The notes below the pieces were generated by a model. The model did not search any database. It worked only from the letters and a program-made list of their open reading frames with translations, and was not told the DNA's origin. 64,000 bases of DNA from contig CM038916.1 in NCBI GenBank assembly GCA_021904315.1, positions 12,737,065 through 12,801,064 of the forward strand. Direction: 5' to 3'. A program made the translations under genes and the position numbers. Positions 26,095 through 36,790 of this stretch are shown one piece after another. This stretch comes from Sphagnum magellanicum. Its lineage: Eukaryota; Streptophyta; Sphagnopsida; Sphagnales; Sphagnaceae. Every line of letters starts with the position of its first letter. Within the stretch, counting starts at the first letter, position 1.

Positions 26095-27127
26095 GGGGCA
26101 ACATATCAGCATCACAAGTGACTCTGAATTGTAGTCACATGTCCTTTGATGTGTATAATCAAAATTCTCCTAGGGTTTTTCAACATTCAGGGATCCATTG
26201 AAAAAGCAAGTGAATGATATTCTTTAGAAGGCAATATGTAATATTTCCTAAAATACTAGTCTTTGGATATAATTTCAAATTTTAACCTAATATCATATAA
26301 CTAACTTACCAAAGTCATCTTCAGTGGAACCAATTTCCCAAAAAAATCTGAAAATGCTTCTCCATCAAAGATCATGACTCATGAAAACTCCGAGTGAATC
26401 AACAACAGAACTTGTCTTTCCCAAAAACCCAACAATTTTGCCAACAGAACTTTGGAAATGGGTGAAATGTGGTTCCTTTCCCCCACCATATGGCCCATGA
26501 ACCTTTTTGAGGTTGGTATGAAACATTATTGCTGATAGTGCTTGAACTGCATCCCCATTTGCTGGATAATGTGAGACTCCTTCATATCCTTCAACTTGCA
26601 TTAAGAACTCATATGGTTCAAGCAAAAACTGCAAAAGCAAAATCTTGCAATAAGTGTATAAACAAGTGCAAGTAACTGACAAATTCACATTTCAAATCAA
26701 AATTCCAATTCTTGCAAAGAAAAGACTGAAATCAGAGGCTTCTCTCTCCTGCCATTTACTGCTCTCATATCTTCAGCGAATGTTGTTGTAGCTTTATAGC
26801 CACTGTATTCCTGTTCAACCTTGATAGTCCAAATAAGCGGTATTGGACCACTTTCATAATGTATCTCAATACCTCTGATGGACATGGGGGAACCACATCC
26901 CATGAATCGCTCACCTCCCAGACCTCCAAAACGTCCTTCCCTCTAAGGAATAAACAACACAATTAGAAGACTTTCAAAGCTTGTGATAAGAAGTTATATA
27001 TTCAATTAAGATAATCATTCAATGTTGGTTTTGCATATCTTAGTACAGGGAAGTTTCAGCACATGTCTGGACTCTGCAAATTCATGAACATTCTATTTTG
27101 AAAAAAATTATTCCTCACTATTCCCAA
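26095..27127 (-). repeat. Right arm of inverted duplication, lectin part
   Basis: The reverse complement matches 1-987, including intron sequence on both sides of the lectin exons. Base 27127 corresponds to base 1, so the true limit of the duplication lies further into the kinase gene or beyond. Confidence 0.9.
26310..26942 (-). pseudogene. Jacalin-related lectin domain exons, copy 2
   Basis: The first exon (26942-26739) encodes EGRFGGLGGERFMGCG and then IRGIEIHYESGPIPLIW. The second (from 26628, after a tttgcag acceptor) encodes YEFLMQVEGYEGVSHYPANG, MFHTNLKKVHGPYGGG and GKIVGFLGKTSSVVDSLGVF. Together they give a domain of about 155 residues, the usual jacalin size. The donor after the first exon is missing: where copy 1 has aag/gtttgcctc, this copy reads aagcctc. 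The frame ends at a TGA (26365-26367), but copy 1 has CGA there, and both copies keep about 19 more codons in frame up to a gtaagt donor. The TGA is therefore probably a later CpG-type change. Copy 1 keeps the family's GPFGG, while here it is GRFGG. Confidence 0.85.
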
Positions 27128-28302
27128 AAACCTTCATCCTCCTTCACAAAAATTTCAGCAATTCTCAAAAATTAGACCCTCTGATCCATATATTTACACT
27201 CCAATCTTTATAAAAGAAGAGGTGAAAACTCAGGAGGCAACATATTAAGGGGATCGCTTTAGGACACAAGATCACCATAGTGTGCCTGAAGATCACAGAT
27301 TCACATTTTTTCAAAGGAAGTTGAAACACACCTTCATTCCTTGAAATCCTTCATTTGGGGGCTTAGCCAGGGTTGATTTATCATCTGGAAAGTAAAACAT
27401 CAGCAAATAAACCAAACGTAGAATTGAATTAGGCACACAAACTCAAATTAGCAATGAATTTACAGCTCTATAACACACATGGGCCTACTATGTCCCCAGG
27501 GTAACAAAAAGAAGGAGAAAAAAAGGAATTATTCCAAACTAAAGCTCAAGTTTGCATCCATTGAGGGCTCAGGAAAATTCCCCTTCAACCAGCTCCCAAT
27601 ACAGGATACATATAAGTATGTAGTATTGTACCACCTATTTTGCTCCAAACTTATAGTAGACATTTATACAAAACTTTACATTTTGAATTTCTGCAGCATA
27701 TTTTCACAAGCAATTGAAATACCAAATGACAAGAACCGCATGAACAAGGTTATAACTTAGCCATTGATATGCTGGATGATTTCCTCAAAACCACTAACTC
27801 ATCATGAGATCTTATTAAAGAACAAGCAAAAAATTTCTTTTGTATGTGGACAGTGCCTTTGCCCTGACCAAGTAAAATTGCTGCCTTGATAGAGGATGAC
27901 ACCTTAGGCATAAGCTGCCTCCACTCATTTCAAATGAACCACAACCGAATGTTTGTAAAAGTAGAATTCTACTGCTTCTTTATGTTAGGCTATGCTTTAG
28001 GAATTTGCCTCCCACTTCACACATAGGCCTCATTCCTAGAACAACCTCATTCTCAGTTCTTACTGTACATCACCAATTCAAGCAGTAAGATAAACCTGGA
28101 GGCTGATAAAGACGATGGCTGAGGGATTCACCTAAAGGTGAAGGCCCATCAGATGTAGGTGTTTCAAAAAACAAAATGCCCACCCAACAAAAAATTATGG
28201 TGAGGAACATGCCTTCCAATTCCAGTAAAAAATCCTATGAAGGTGTTTACATGTGCAAAATATAACCCTCCTAAACTATTTAGGTAGGTAAAGTTACAAT
28301 AC
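27128..28302 (-). other. Introns around the linker exon
   Basis: Apart from the 53-bp linker exon (27332-27384, encoding DDKSTLAKPPNEGFQGMK), this stretch reads as intron between kinase and lectin. It holds no other recognisable coding sequence on either strand. The plus-strand open frame at 27479-27760 is low-complexity. Confidence 0.55.
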
Positions 28303-29907
28303 CTGTAAGAAGTAAACCTTTGATGTACCTCAGCTCTGTGCAAATGTCAGGGAAACTAGGTCGCACGAGTGGGTCCACATGCCAACATCGATTGATAAGC
28401 CCAGACAAGCGAGCAGGGAAGTCTGGTGGCAGATTTGGTCTCTTCCCCTGTCGCACACTGTCTTTGAATATCTTGGCTGTCATATTCACTCCATCAATCT
28501 GAAATCAAGAAGTGTTCCCAGTCACCACTGTCAAGCAAAGGATACCAAAGCTGTAAACAGCTTTTTCATGGGGTGAAATCCATCAGGTATCTCATCCTTG
28601 GGGTCTAGCTCATACACCTCGGGTGCCATATACATTCTGGTACCGATTCCTATGGTCTGGTCCTGATATGCAGTACTCTCATTCTTGGCTTTTGAGGTGC
28701 TAAAATCACAGATTTTAGGAATCCAAACAGGATTTGACAGTGGACATGATGTTGAGTTTTAGAGTCACGATGATGATCAGCAGACACTTCCTGCACTTTC
28801 TTGACAAGAATGTTCTGTGGCTTGAGATCATGGTGCACTATGCCCATGTTGTGAAGGTACTTCATCCCTTCTGCAACATGAAGCATCAGGTCCACAGCTT
28901 GCAGGATAGCTGAGATGTGGTGTCCGTCCAACAGCATGTTGAGGCTCATATCCATAAGCTCCATGATATATGAGCACTCTGTATCAGGTACTTCGGTACA
29001 ACAAAGAAGACACATAACGCGAGCGTGGTTCAGACCTACAAGAGCTTCAATCTCTTGCTTGATGGCATTTATACATCCTCACCTTGGTCTCTTCATCGCA
29101 TATGTCTCTCCATGCCAAACCACTTTTGATACTTCCCCAAAACAACCTGAACCTACATGACCTTCAGATTGCAGATGGTTCTGAATTATTAACAATGCAA
29201 GAGGCCATTTACTCAACGCCTTTCTATCAGGTGGAGGCAACCCTTGATAGTACTCCTTTTGAGCTGCTTTAGATTGTGCTTGGAAGTCAATCTTCTTCAG
29301 CAATTGTGTTGCAAGACATGGTGCACTCACTTGCTTTCCATCCCAACATTCTCCACTGCAAGTATGGTTTTCCTTCAACTCCCTCAAAAGAGCTTTGAGA
29401 TTCTTCTCTCTTTTTGCAGCTATAGTTAGAGCATATCTATCCATTACACTGAGCATCTCATGAGAATCTTCTCGCTTCAAAGCCTGATTGTCTTCTCCTG
29501 CATGCTTGAGAAGGATACTACACAATATTGAGTGGTACCATTGCAAGTCGTACAGAATTCCACTTGCAGTTTCCTTCAAGTCTCTACATTGCCTGAGCAC
29601 TGATTCCATCCATTCATTGCAGAAGCAGTCTTTGAAGAATGTCTCATAAGCTCTGGTTAGGACCTGGACAAGTTCTTGGGTTCTTGGGCCCACATCTGGA
29701 GAGCTTGTTTCTTCATCGGGTAGCTCACATTGCAACAATTCTAGTGTTCCCTGAGTCTCTAACAGCTTGTTGCAGACTGAGCATACACTGTTGCTCACTG
29801 ATTAGCAAACCATTCTACTTGTTATCTCCTAAAGAAAGTAGCTTGTATTGTTCTGTTATTTTCTTGCAGAGATCTAGTCCAAGGGTGATCTGTGTAGCTG
29901 CTGCCAT
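28303..29907 (-). pseudogene. MLKL-like N-terminal helical region plus kinase domain
   Basis: The likely start is ATG at 29907, in a good context (ccATGgc), opening MAAATQITLGLDLCKKITEQ. An in-frame TAG follows about 30 codons later, and a frame change lies before the main frame at about 29798. The first 170 or so residues are helical, as in plant MLKL (DUF1221-type) proteins. The kinase motifs are present in order: the glycine loop VGSGCFGEV, YAMKR with the VAIK-type lysine, HNMGIVHHDLKPQN as the catalytic loop, ICDFSTSK as the activation start, MYMAPEVYE, and CWHVDPLVRPSF near the end. HRD is HHD and DFG is DFS, so activity would be weak or absent. In-frame TGAs lie after YAMKRPR and before QIDGVNMTAK. 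Frame shifts lie before PKICDFS and before VYSFGILC. Confidence 0.8.
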
Positions 29908-31480
29908 GGATGGATTCTAAATAGAATCCCTAAAGAACCAAAACCAAGAGAAATACAAATCAGTTAAAATCAAGAAAATTTTGCAGGAACCACTTTCTTG
30001 TGCCTACTACTTCTTTTCTACCTTAGCACCTAAAAATGCATCAACAACCCAGTGCTGGCTTTTACCCATGTTGATGGGGTGTTACATGCAAACCTGTAGA
30101 CGATGTTGTCCCTCGTCCTCCTTGGATAAGTCTCTTGCACTAGCAGCATACACCTTAGGATGTAAGTGGCTTCCAAAATCCCTTTCTCCCCCTTTTGAGA
30201 GAGGTCTATTTTCTGCATTAGTTTGACGACCATGCATGTCTTCAAAGCGGTTCAACCCCCTCTCCCCACCTTCACAAGACTACAAGTTGAATATCAAGAC
30301 CTCTAATTCCAATTAGGTATTCTTACATTGTGAGTGAGTTAAGCATAGGAAAATAAATAAATCTTTGTGCTTCTTTGTAACCCATGTTTAAAAACTTGCA
30401 AGTTAAGCAAGGCTGTCATCCTACCAATATCACATAATAGTTTTCTGAGAACAATGCACTAGACATGACTATGTCCTCAAGATTCACGCCCTTGCCATGG
30501 AGCATGAATGGTGACAAAATATAAATAAGGTGACAATGAACCAACACGCAGGAACGAAGACATGGGGCGAGGCAAAGGGAAAAAAAATCCCAGTACGAAA
30601 AAAAACAAATCACAAGAAGAATAAAAAAGAAAAAGAAATAAGGAAGTAGAAGAATAAAGAAGAAGGAAGAATTTTCTTCTTTATTCCTTTCTCTTCTTTG
30701 TGTTTTCTTGTTTTTAACAAAAAAAAAAATCCAGAAAAAATGAAAGAAAAAACAAAACAAAAGGCAAAATGGACGTTGCTCCGGGAGCTTGGCACTTTGT
30801 TGCGGAAGCCTAGCACCTCGCAACAGCTTTCAGAAACATGCAGCTTTGACGTAAGGAGCCACATAAACACAGTCAGGAGGAGTGAGCTACAAATTTCATA
30901 ACTTATTATCTTAAAAACATATGTTGATGTGAGCTCCTCGCGAACAACACTACGAAAAAAAACCATTTTATTTTTTAAAATGCATACGTTTTTCTGTGAG
31001 CAGCAAAATCCCTCGCCTCAAAGTGTTGAAATTTTTTTTGGCCAAAGACGAAGTTCAAGAAGTGAAGAAGATGAAGAAAATATCAGTTCTCTTCTTCACT
31101 TTTTTCCGTCCTCCTCTTGTTCTTAAAACTTGCTAAACTTTCAAAAGAAAACAAATGAAAAACCACACACATGGCTTGGAACTTACTTGAAACTTGAAAA
31201 GAGGTAGCGTTGCAAAGCTCGACAAGTTTGGAGAAGTTTCTTTCCAATGGCGCCGACATGGGTGAGAAAAATGCGATGCAACAAAAACCAGGGGGGAAGG
31301 GAAATGTGGTTACAGGTAGGTAGGAGGGGGTGCTAAACTCTAGTGAACCCACCCTAACCAGGGTTGACGTTCATCCCATTTCATCTTACAATATCTTTTT
31401 GAACGAGTGAGGGCAACCCGTGGCTATGCCACTCCAGCCACTCGTGGCACCTCGCCCGGCCCCCCGCAGCGGTTGCCCTG
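29908..31480. other. Upstream flank and purine-rich low-complexity DNA
   Basis: No gene is visible. No TATA box could be set for the kinase gene. Around 30590-30780 the plus strand is strongly purine-rich (aagaa / gaaaaa runs), which gives long lysine- or phenylalanine-rich open frames on the two strands that I do not regard as genes. Confidence 0.4.
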
Positions 31481-31794
31481 GCCTGTTTTTTCAAAGAACA
31501 GGAAGCAGGCGGCTCTTAGGGTTTGAAATATTTAAAGGACCTGAACCGATGGTTCTTTAAAGACTCAAAAGCACCACCCAACATTGAAACAGACCTGTGT
31601 TCGGCTGTCGGTTCTTTTTCAATATGTTCGAAATCGAGAACTGCCCAGTTGCGGTGCTTTGAAAAACAAAAAGACCTCCGATTCTTTCTCATTGAAAAAC
31701 ATCAGAATCAAAGAATCGTCAGTCTAGGTTCTTGTTTCAAACTTCTTTTGAAAAACAGGAACAGACCCCCCATGGTTATCAGGTCGATTTTCAA

Positions 31795-31845
31795 GATTCA
31801 TAACAGCCGTTTTCCCAAACAAATCAAAGACGGCTGTTATGAATC
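31795..31845. repeat. Perfect 16-bp hairpin with 19-nt loop
   Basis: gattcataacagccgt at 31795-31810 pairs perfectly with acggctgttatgaatc at 31830-31845. It lies in a GC-richer stretch (about 31380-32250) unlike its surroundings. It is not followed by a T-run. Confidence 0.8.
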
Positions 31846-31856
31846 CCTAAAAAAAA

Positions 31857-32077
31857 TAATTCAGTGTTGGTGAGTAAAAAAATGCACGTGTATAGGGTCT
31901 AGGTCAAGGCCCCAGAGAAATAATTTAATTTGAAAAATTAATTTTTAAAAAAAATTCAATGTTGGTGAGTAAAAGAATGCATCGTCGTTTCAGACCCTAA
32001 CGACAGGTTTTCTCTCTGAGGACCTCGTTTCAGGTCCCTAACGACAAGTTTTCTTTTTGGAACCTCGTTTCAGGTCC
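31857..32077. repeat. Two local direct repeats (about 93 bp and 40 bp)
   Basis: The motif gtgttggtgagtaaaa (31863) recurs as atgttggtgagtaaaa about 93 bp on. From 31985, 40-bp units opening tcgtttcag repeat at 31985 and 32025, with a partial third at 32065. No function was recognised. Confidence 0.75.
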
Positions 32078-32931
32078 GTCTCGAAATTTGGACCGAGTAC
32101 TGAGAATTTTGATTCAGGTCCTTTATTGAGGATTTTGGCCACCTCAGTTCAGGTCCTCGAAACTGTCAGTTAGATAATAATTGTCACAGAAATCGAAATT
32201 TTCAAATCAAAAAATTTCTCAACTTACCCGACCCCCCCTTCTACAAAGCACACCACAGGAACAGGCAATGACTGGAAGAATTTTCCAAGCACTGCACGGA
32301 CAGACACCATTATTGCCTTAATATCTTTTTGAATGATGTATTGATGGTAGATGGGTCATGTACTCATGAGCCCAACCATAAAGATAGAAATCCTTGGTAG
32401 TCAATGGGGTCAGTCACCATACACCCAACAGGCCGAATTGTTTTTGTTTTGGGGTGGGGGGATTTCTTTTTGTGTTCCCAATGTGTTCCATATGGTTAGC
32501 ACAACCCATTCCATCAAGTTTTGAATTGCTATCTATTATGTTCCCAACTTATTCCCCAAGTTCCCAATGTATTTCCCATAGCACTACACTTTAAACCCAT
32601 AAACTTTGCCGAAGGTTCTATTGTAACTTATGTAGGTAGCCCAGAGGGGAAGGTCACAATATATCTACTTTGGGAGAGCTCACAGTTGGATCAATTTCTT
32701 TAGCGGTGGGCCAATCAAAGAAGCCCATCAACCCAAAAATTAAATTGTGAGTCGAGTCCCCTGGGTTGGCATCGGCATGTCAGGCTCAAACTATTTGAGC
32801 TGGAGGCTGGAAGGAAAAATAAAAGTGTTGAACAGCCTACCAAGTTGCATGGTTTCTGCCAGAACAATGCAAGGGTGAAAAAGGTGCACAAGACGACATG
32901 CAAGGGAGGTGCTGGACAGAGTACGGGTAAT

Positions 32932-33000
32932 TAGCTGGGATGGTTATCGCACCAGGCGCCTTTACCAGTGATCACTGAAACCATGTTCTCTAGGTAGGGG
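32932..33000 (+). repeat. Copy 2 of a shared 66-bp block
   Basis: This matches 19557-19625. The sequence after it (to about 33110) is different, with gggatttcatggatgggat and pyrimidine runs. The block may be the edge of an LTR or SINE, and no element ends were found. Confidence 0.5.
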
Positions 33001-33484
33001 GCTTGAGTGACCCAGCACCTTCCAGTGCACCATCCAAAAAATCCCGTTCTGGGATTTCATGGATGGGATGAAGCTGTTCCCCAGGGGTCAGTTTAATTGG
33101 TCAGTAGTTTTTATTTTTCTTCTTGGCCTTTTTTTTTTTTTCCTGAGACTTTTTTTTTGGGAGCTCGCTGGTTTTCCTCCCGGGCTCATTTTGGTTTAAA
33201 TATTTTTGGGCTGCCACCCTAACGACCATTGTTTTTGGGGGGAACCCTTACCTACCCCTCCAACCCACTTCCCTTCCTGCCCTTCTTCTCACCAGCCCAT
33301 CTACCTCCATCATTCTGCGCAAGCTCCTCTCCATTGCCAACGTTCCAGATTCAGTGTGACCAGGCTTTAGGGTTGTTCAGGGTTTAGAGCTTATCAGAGG
33401 AGAAACAAGGGGAGGAGCTTCTTAAGCACAATTTTAGCATCCCTTAACACCTTATCCTACGTCAATCTCTTTATCCCCTTGGAG

Positions 33485-35035
33485 ATTTTCAAAGGGGGAG
33501 TCACAAGTTCTCTGTTCACTTTTAATCTTTTTACCTTCTGATTTCTGACTTCTTACTCTAAGGATTTTTCTTCCCCCCTTCCTCTTATCCTACAACAACA
33601 AAGAAAGGTACCACCAGATGGTGTCCAACATAGTAGTATCCCTCTCTTCTAAAGTTTCTTCCTTCTTTATCTACTACCCTTATGCTCCTATTTCAGGTTG
33701 CTACAAACAATCATTTCAGTCTTTGTTCTTGGCTGCTCTTCCTACCTCAAATTAGCTTAACCCGATTTTGATTAGGAAAGTTAAGATGGATAAGAAAATT
33801 TTGGGTTAAACTTGAGTCTAAGGGATTAGGTTAAGAAGTATGCCATCATCCTAGTGGAGCTTGAGGGGGAGGCTTGGTTAAGAAAAGGGGAAGGTAGGTT
33901 GGCCACCTAAGGACAAGGTCAGATTTCTTGTCCTTGTCCAAAATCGGCTCACCTCGCTAGATAAGAAGGTACGAGTAGGGGGAAGGAGGCTTTTTATAAA
34001 TTTTTAAACAATTAACGTAGGGTAGGGAATCACTAATGGCACCTCCAAGGACCTAACAAGCAAGAAATTATTGTTGACTTCTTTTTCTCCTTTTTGAATG
34101 ATGAATGGAACGTGGGAAGGAGGTTGTGAAAAGGAGGGAATGAGGATGGTAGAGGCAAGGGATCATAGCACTAATGAGGAAGCAAAGAGGATGAAGGTGA
34201 AAAGCCACAACATCATGAACCAGCCAACTTTTCAAGGAGTGGTCAAGTCAACATTTGTTGAAAATGGAGGCTAGATCTTCAAGTAGTGGTGGTTGTGGCA
34301 ACATACGAGGAGGAATGCATGAGCATGGTGAGTGGAAAATAGCTAGTGGAAGTCAAGCAAAGGTACTTAGAGTTGTTGGAGTAAGGGGGTTAAGGATAAA
34401 AAAGGGGAGGAAGTTGGAGTTCATGGGGGGGGGGCGAGACCTAGGAGCAAACAAGTAGTGGTTTACCCTCTTACAAAAGCAAGAGAACAAGATATGAACA
34501 AGAAGCAAGGTTGTCCTGAGAATGAGAAGTCAAGTGGGTTTGTTTTCCTTGTGGTTAGTACTAAGGGTTCTGAAGTAATAAATAGGAGGAGGTAGGATTG
34601 TAATGAAGTGGGAAAGTTTATGGAGTAGGTAAAACTAAACTAAAGATGGGAATGGAACAACTTTCGGTTGGAAAAATTATGTTGTAACTTCACTTTGAAT
34701 GATGTGAACTATTTTGGTGTGTAATAACTTTTATAACTCTTATGAAGTGACCTTGTATGAATAATTATGGTTTAGGGTGGCAACAGGTTAAGAAGGGTGG
34801 TAGGGAAAAGTAATCAAGAACGAAGAGGGAAAGGATTGTTTGTAGTAACTTGAAATAGGAACATAAAGGTAGTAGGAAAATAAGGAAGAAATTTTAAAAG
34901 AAAAGGATACTACTAAGTTGGACACCATCCAGTGGTACCCTTTTCTATTGTTGTAGGATAAAAGGAAGGGGGGGGAAAAAAATTCCTGGAGTAAGAAATC
35001 AAAAATCAACTTTAAAAAGGTGACAATTGGTGATG
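33485..35035. repeat. Inverted repeat, arms of about 200-260 bp
   Basis: The left arm (about 33485-33755) and right arm (about 34780-35035) are reverse complements at roughly 85 per cent by eye. Shared landmarks are cctacaacaa, ggtaccac, atggtgtccaac and tagtagtatcc. The spacer of about 1 kb (33756-34779) has no recognisable gene. The right arm abuts the gag-like region of element A, so the palindrome may be a rearranged 5' end of that element. Confidence 0.8.
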
Positions 35036-35391
35036 GATGAAACAATGTTGGGGGAGTCTAGCCGAGGAGCACGCCTACATGAGAGGGAACATAAGCAACA
35101 TATAAGGGAGGCAACTAATCAAATCGTCTTTGAAGGGGGTCTTAAGATCAAGGAAGAGGAGCTCTTGCTTGTGACTACTGGTGACATTCACCCCAATAGT
35201 GAAATACCACTGACCTTGAGGAGGAGTAGTTGGAGGCAATATATACCCTCTTGGGGGACCCCTACACAGCTACCAACAATAATAACACATGCCCCACAAG
35301 CGGAGGTTCCACCAAAAACACCATCCTGCACCAACCTGCTTAGCAACTCCCCACAATCCAACCCAATTAGGGTTTAACGGCTCAATATTTC

Positions 35392-36790
35392 ATGGCTAAT
35401 AGCTCGATTGGATTCCATTCGTCTTCCATAACCACCCCAACATTCCAATATTATCCACCCATAGGAATGGGTAGCCAACCTAAAAAAAACATGGAATGGG
35501 TGAAATACAAGGAAAGGGAAGATCTCGATTCCCATGTAAGGTTGTTTGAGCGAACATGTTGGGCAAATGGGGAGTGCACCACAGAAAACAAGTTAAGATT
35601 ATTTCCTTACAACTTAAGAGGAGACACCTTTGACTGGTATTCCAAGTATGAAAACAACTTCCCCACAAATACATGGGACAAGTTGAAGGCAACATTTGGG
35701 CGAAAGTATCGAGTGGTCAAAATGGATGAAAGGTTTTACCAGAAGATGTGCATAATTCGCATGGGTCATGAAGAAGATGTGGAGGCTTATTACAAGCGAT
35801 TAATCAAGCTTAATAGTGCTCTTGCTCCTCCCTGAGCTCAAGATTCATTTTTGAAAAAAATATTCCGGTCTGGGTTGCGGAAAAATCTAAAAATTTTCAT
35901 ATCATGTATGTCCAAGCATACCTTGGAAAAAGTGATAGAATCAACCAATCAAGTAAAAAATGACATGACTAGTGGTAGGTCTAGGACTAGGAAGAAACAT
36001 CAAAATTCGACTTCATCCTTTTCGTCATCTACATCTTCATCTTCATCATAAGAGGAAGAAATTAAATCCCGAAAGGACAAGAAAAATAAGAAAACAAAGG
36101 AGCAAGCCAAAACAAGTGAAGAGAAGGCAATAATAGAGGAGAGGTTGTTACTAGTTAAAACTAGGATAAGATTCTAAGAAGAACAAAGGGTGTTGGAGGA
36201 GAAGATCTGAACGGCCATGGAATTACCTACATTTGACAACTTTCAAAACCAAATCTATTGTTTGTATTATAAAAGAAAAAGACATTTGTTAGCTAATTAC
36301 AAGAATGTTAAGCGAGTTTGGTGCCACATATGTTAGAGGTCAAACCATAGTATGGAGACGTGTCCATATAACCCCCGATCAAGCCAATCCGAAAAGACAC
36401 CCCCTCCTAGGACTAACTAGGTACAACCACAAGTAGTTTATCCTTTTTCTTCACCCACCATCTCAATGTATCCTTCATCACAAACCATTGTGCCATTTCA
36501 TGTAATATATGCCCAATAGACTTTCCTTAACAACCCTACCTTTTACACAATCTAGATTTCGTCCTATCCTATCCAGCCAACAATCAATGTTCTACCCCCC
36601 ACAACCTATCCAACACCACAAGTTAATTATCCCTCGCATTTACCACCCTATCCACCACTAACCTTTGGTAGACAAAGACAAGACCTAAGTTTAATTAGAT
36701 GTTTCGCCTTTAATCAACTGGGCCACATGAAAAACACATGCCTTAATCGACCTTGGCCAAAGGATAGGGCCACCCCACTCAACCAAAAAC
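35392..36790 (+). mobile_element. Gag-like region of element A (fossil)
   Basis: The longest frame (35392-35835) has the retrotransposon gag core with LFPYNLRGDTFDWY, then a TWDKLKATF segment and a YYKRL tail, typical of plant Ty3/Gypsy gag. Farther downstream are zinc-knuckle-like pieces, the clearest near 36700 with FNQLGHMKNTC. The preceding frame at 35027-35377 may be the gag N-terminus. Broken. Confidence 0.8.

Larger units (their letters stand above)
26310..29907 (-). pseudogene. Kinase-jacalin lectin fusion gene, decayed
   Basis: One minus-strand locus encodes a helical N-terminal region, an MLKL-like kinase domain and a jacalin lectin domain. Proposed exons are about 29907-28303 (N-terminus and kinase, with any internal introns unresolved), 27384-27332 (17-codon linker), 26942-26739 and 26628-26310 (lectin). 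The splice phases fit. The kinase exon ends ACA-G/gtattg, the linker starts cag/AT-GAT and ends AAG/gtgtgt, and the lectin exon starts ccttag/AGG-GAA. No stop lies between the kinase tail and the first lectin exon. Together these make one gene more likely than two neighbours. About six or seven lesions (stops, frame shifts, a lost splice donor) point to a pseudogene. The protein would be a cytosolic kinase or pseudokinase with a sugar-binding tail, possibly a defence receptor or decoy. That role is inferred from the families only. Confidence 0.72.

Noticed and set aside
26365-29907. Two separate neighbouring genes, kinase and lectin
   Set aside because: Matching splice phases, a linker exon and the lack of any start or stop between them favour one gene, although transcripts would be needed to be sure.
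30416-31130. Open frames of 65-135 codons
   Set aside because: They are lysine- or phenylalanine-rich by-products of purine-rich DNA and have no domain.
32932-33000. Possible tRNA gene
   Set aside because: There is a box A-like stretch, but no box B, no acceptor stem and no anticodon arm.
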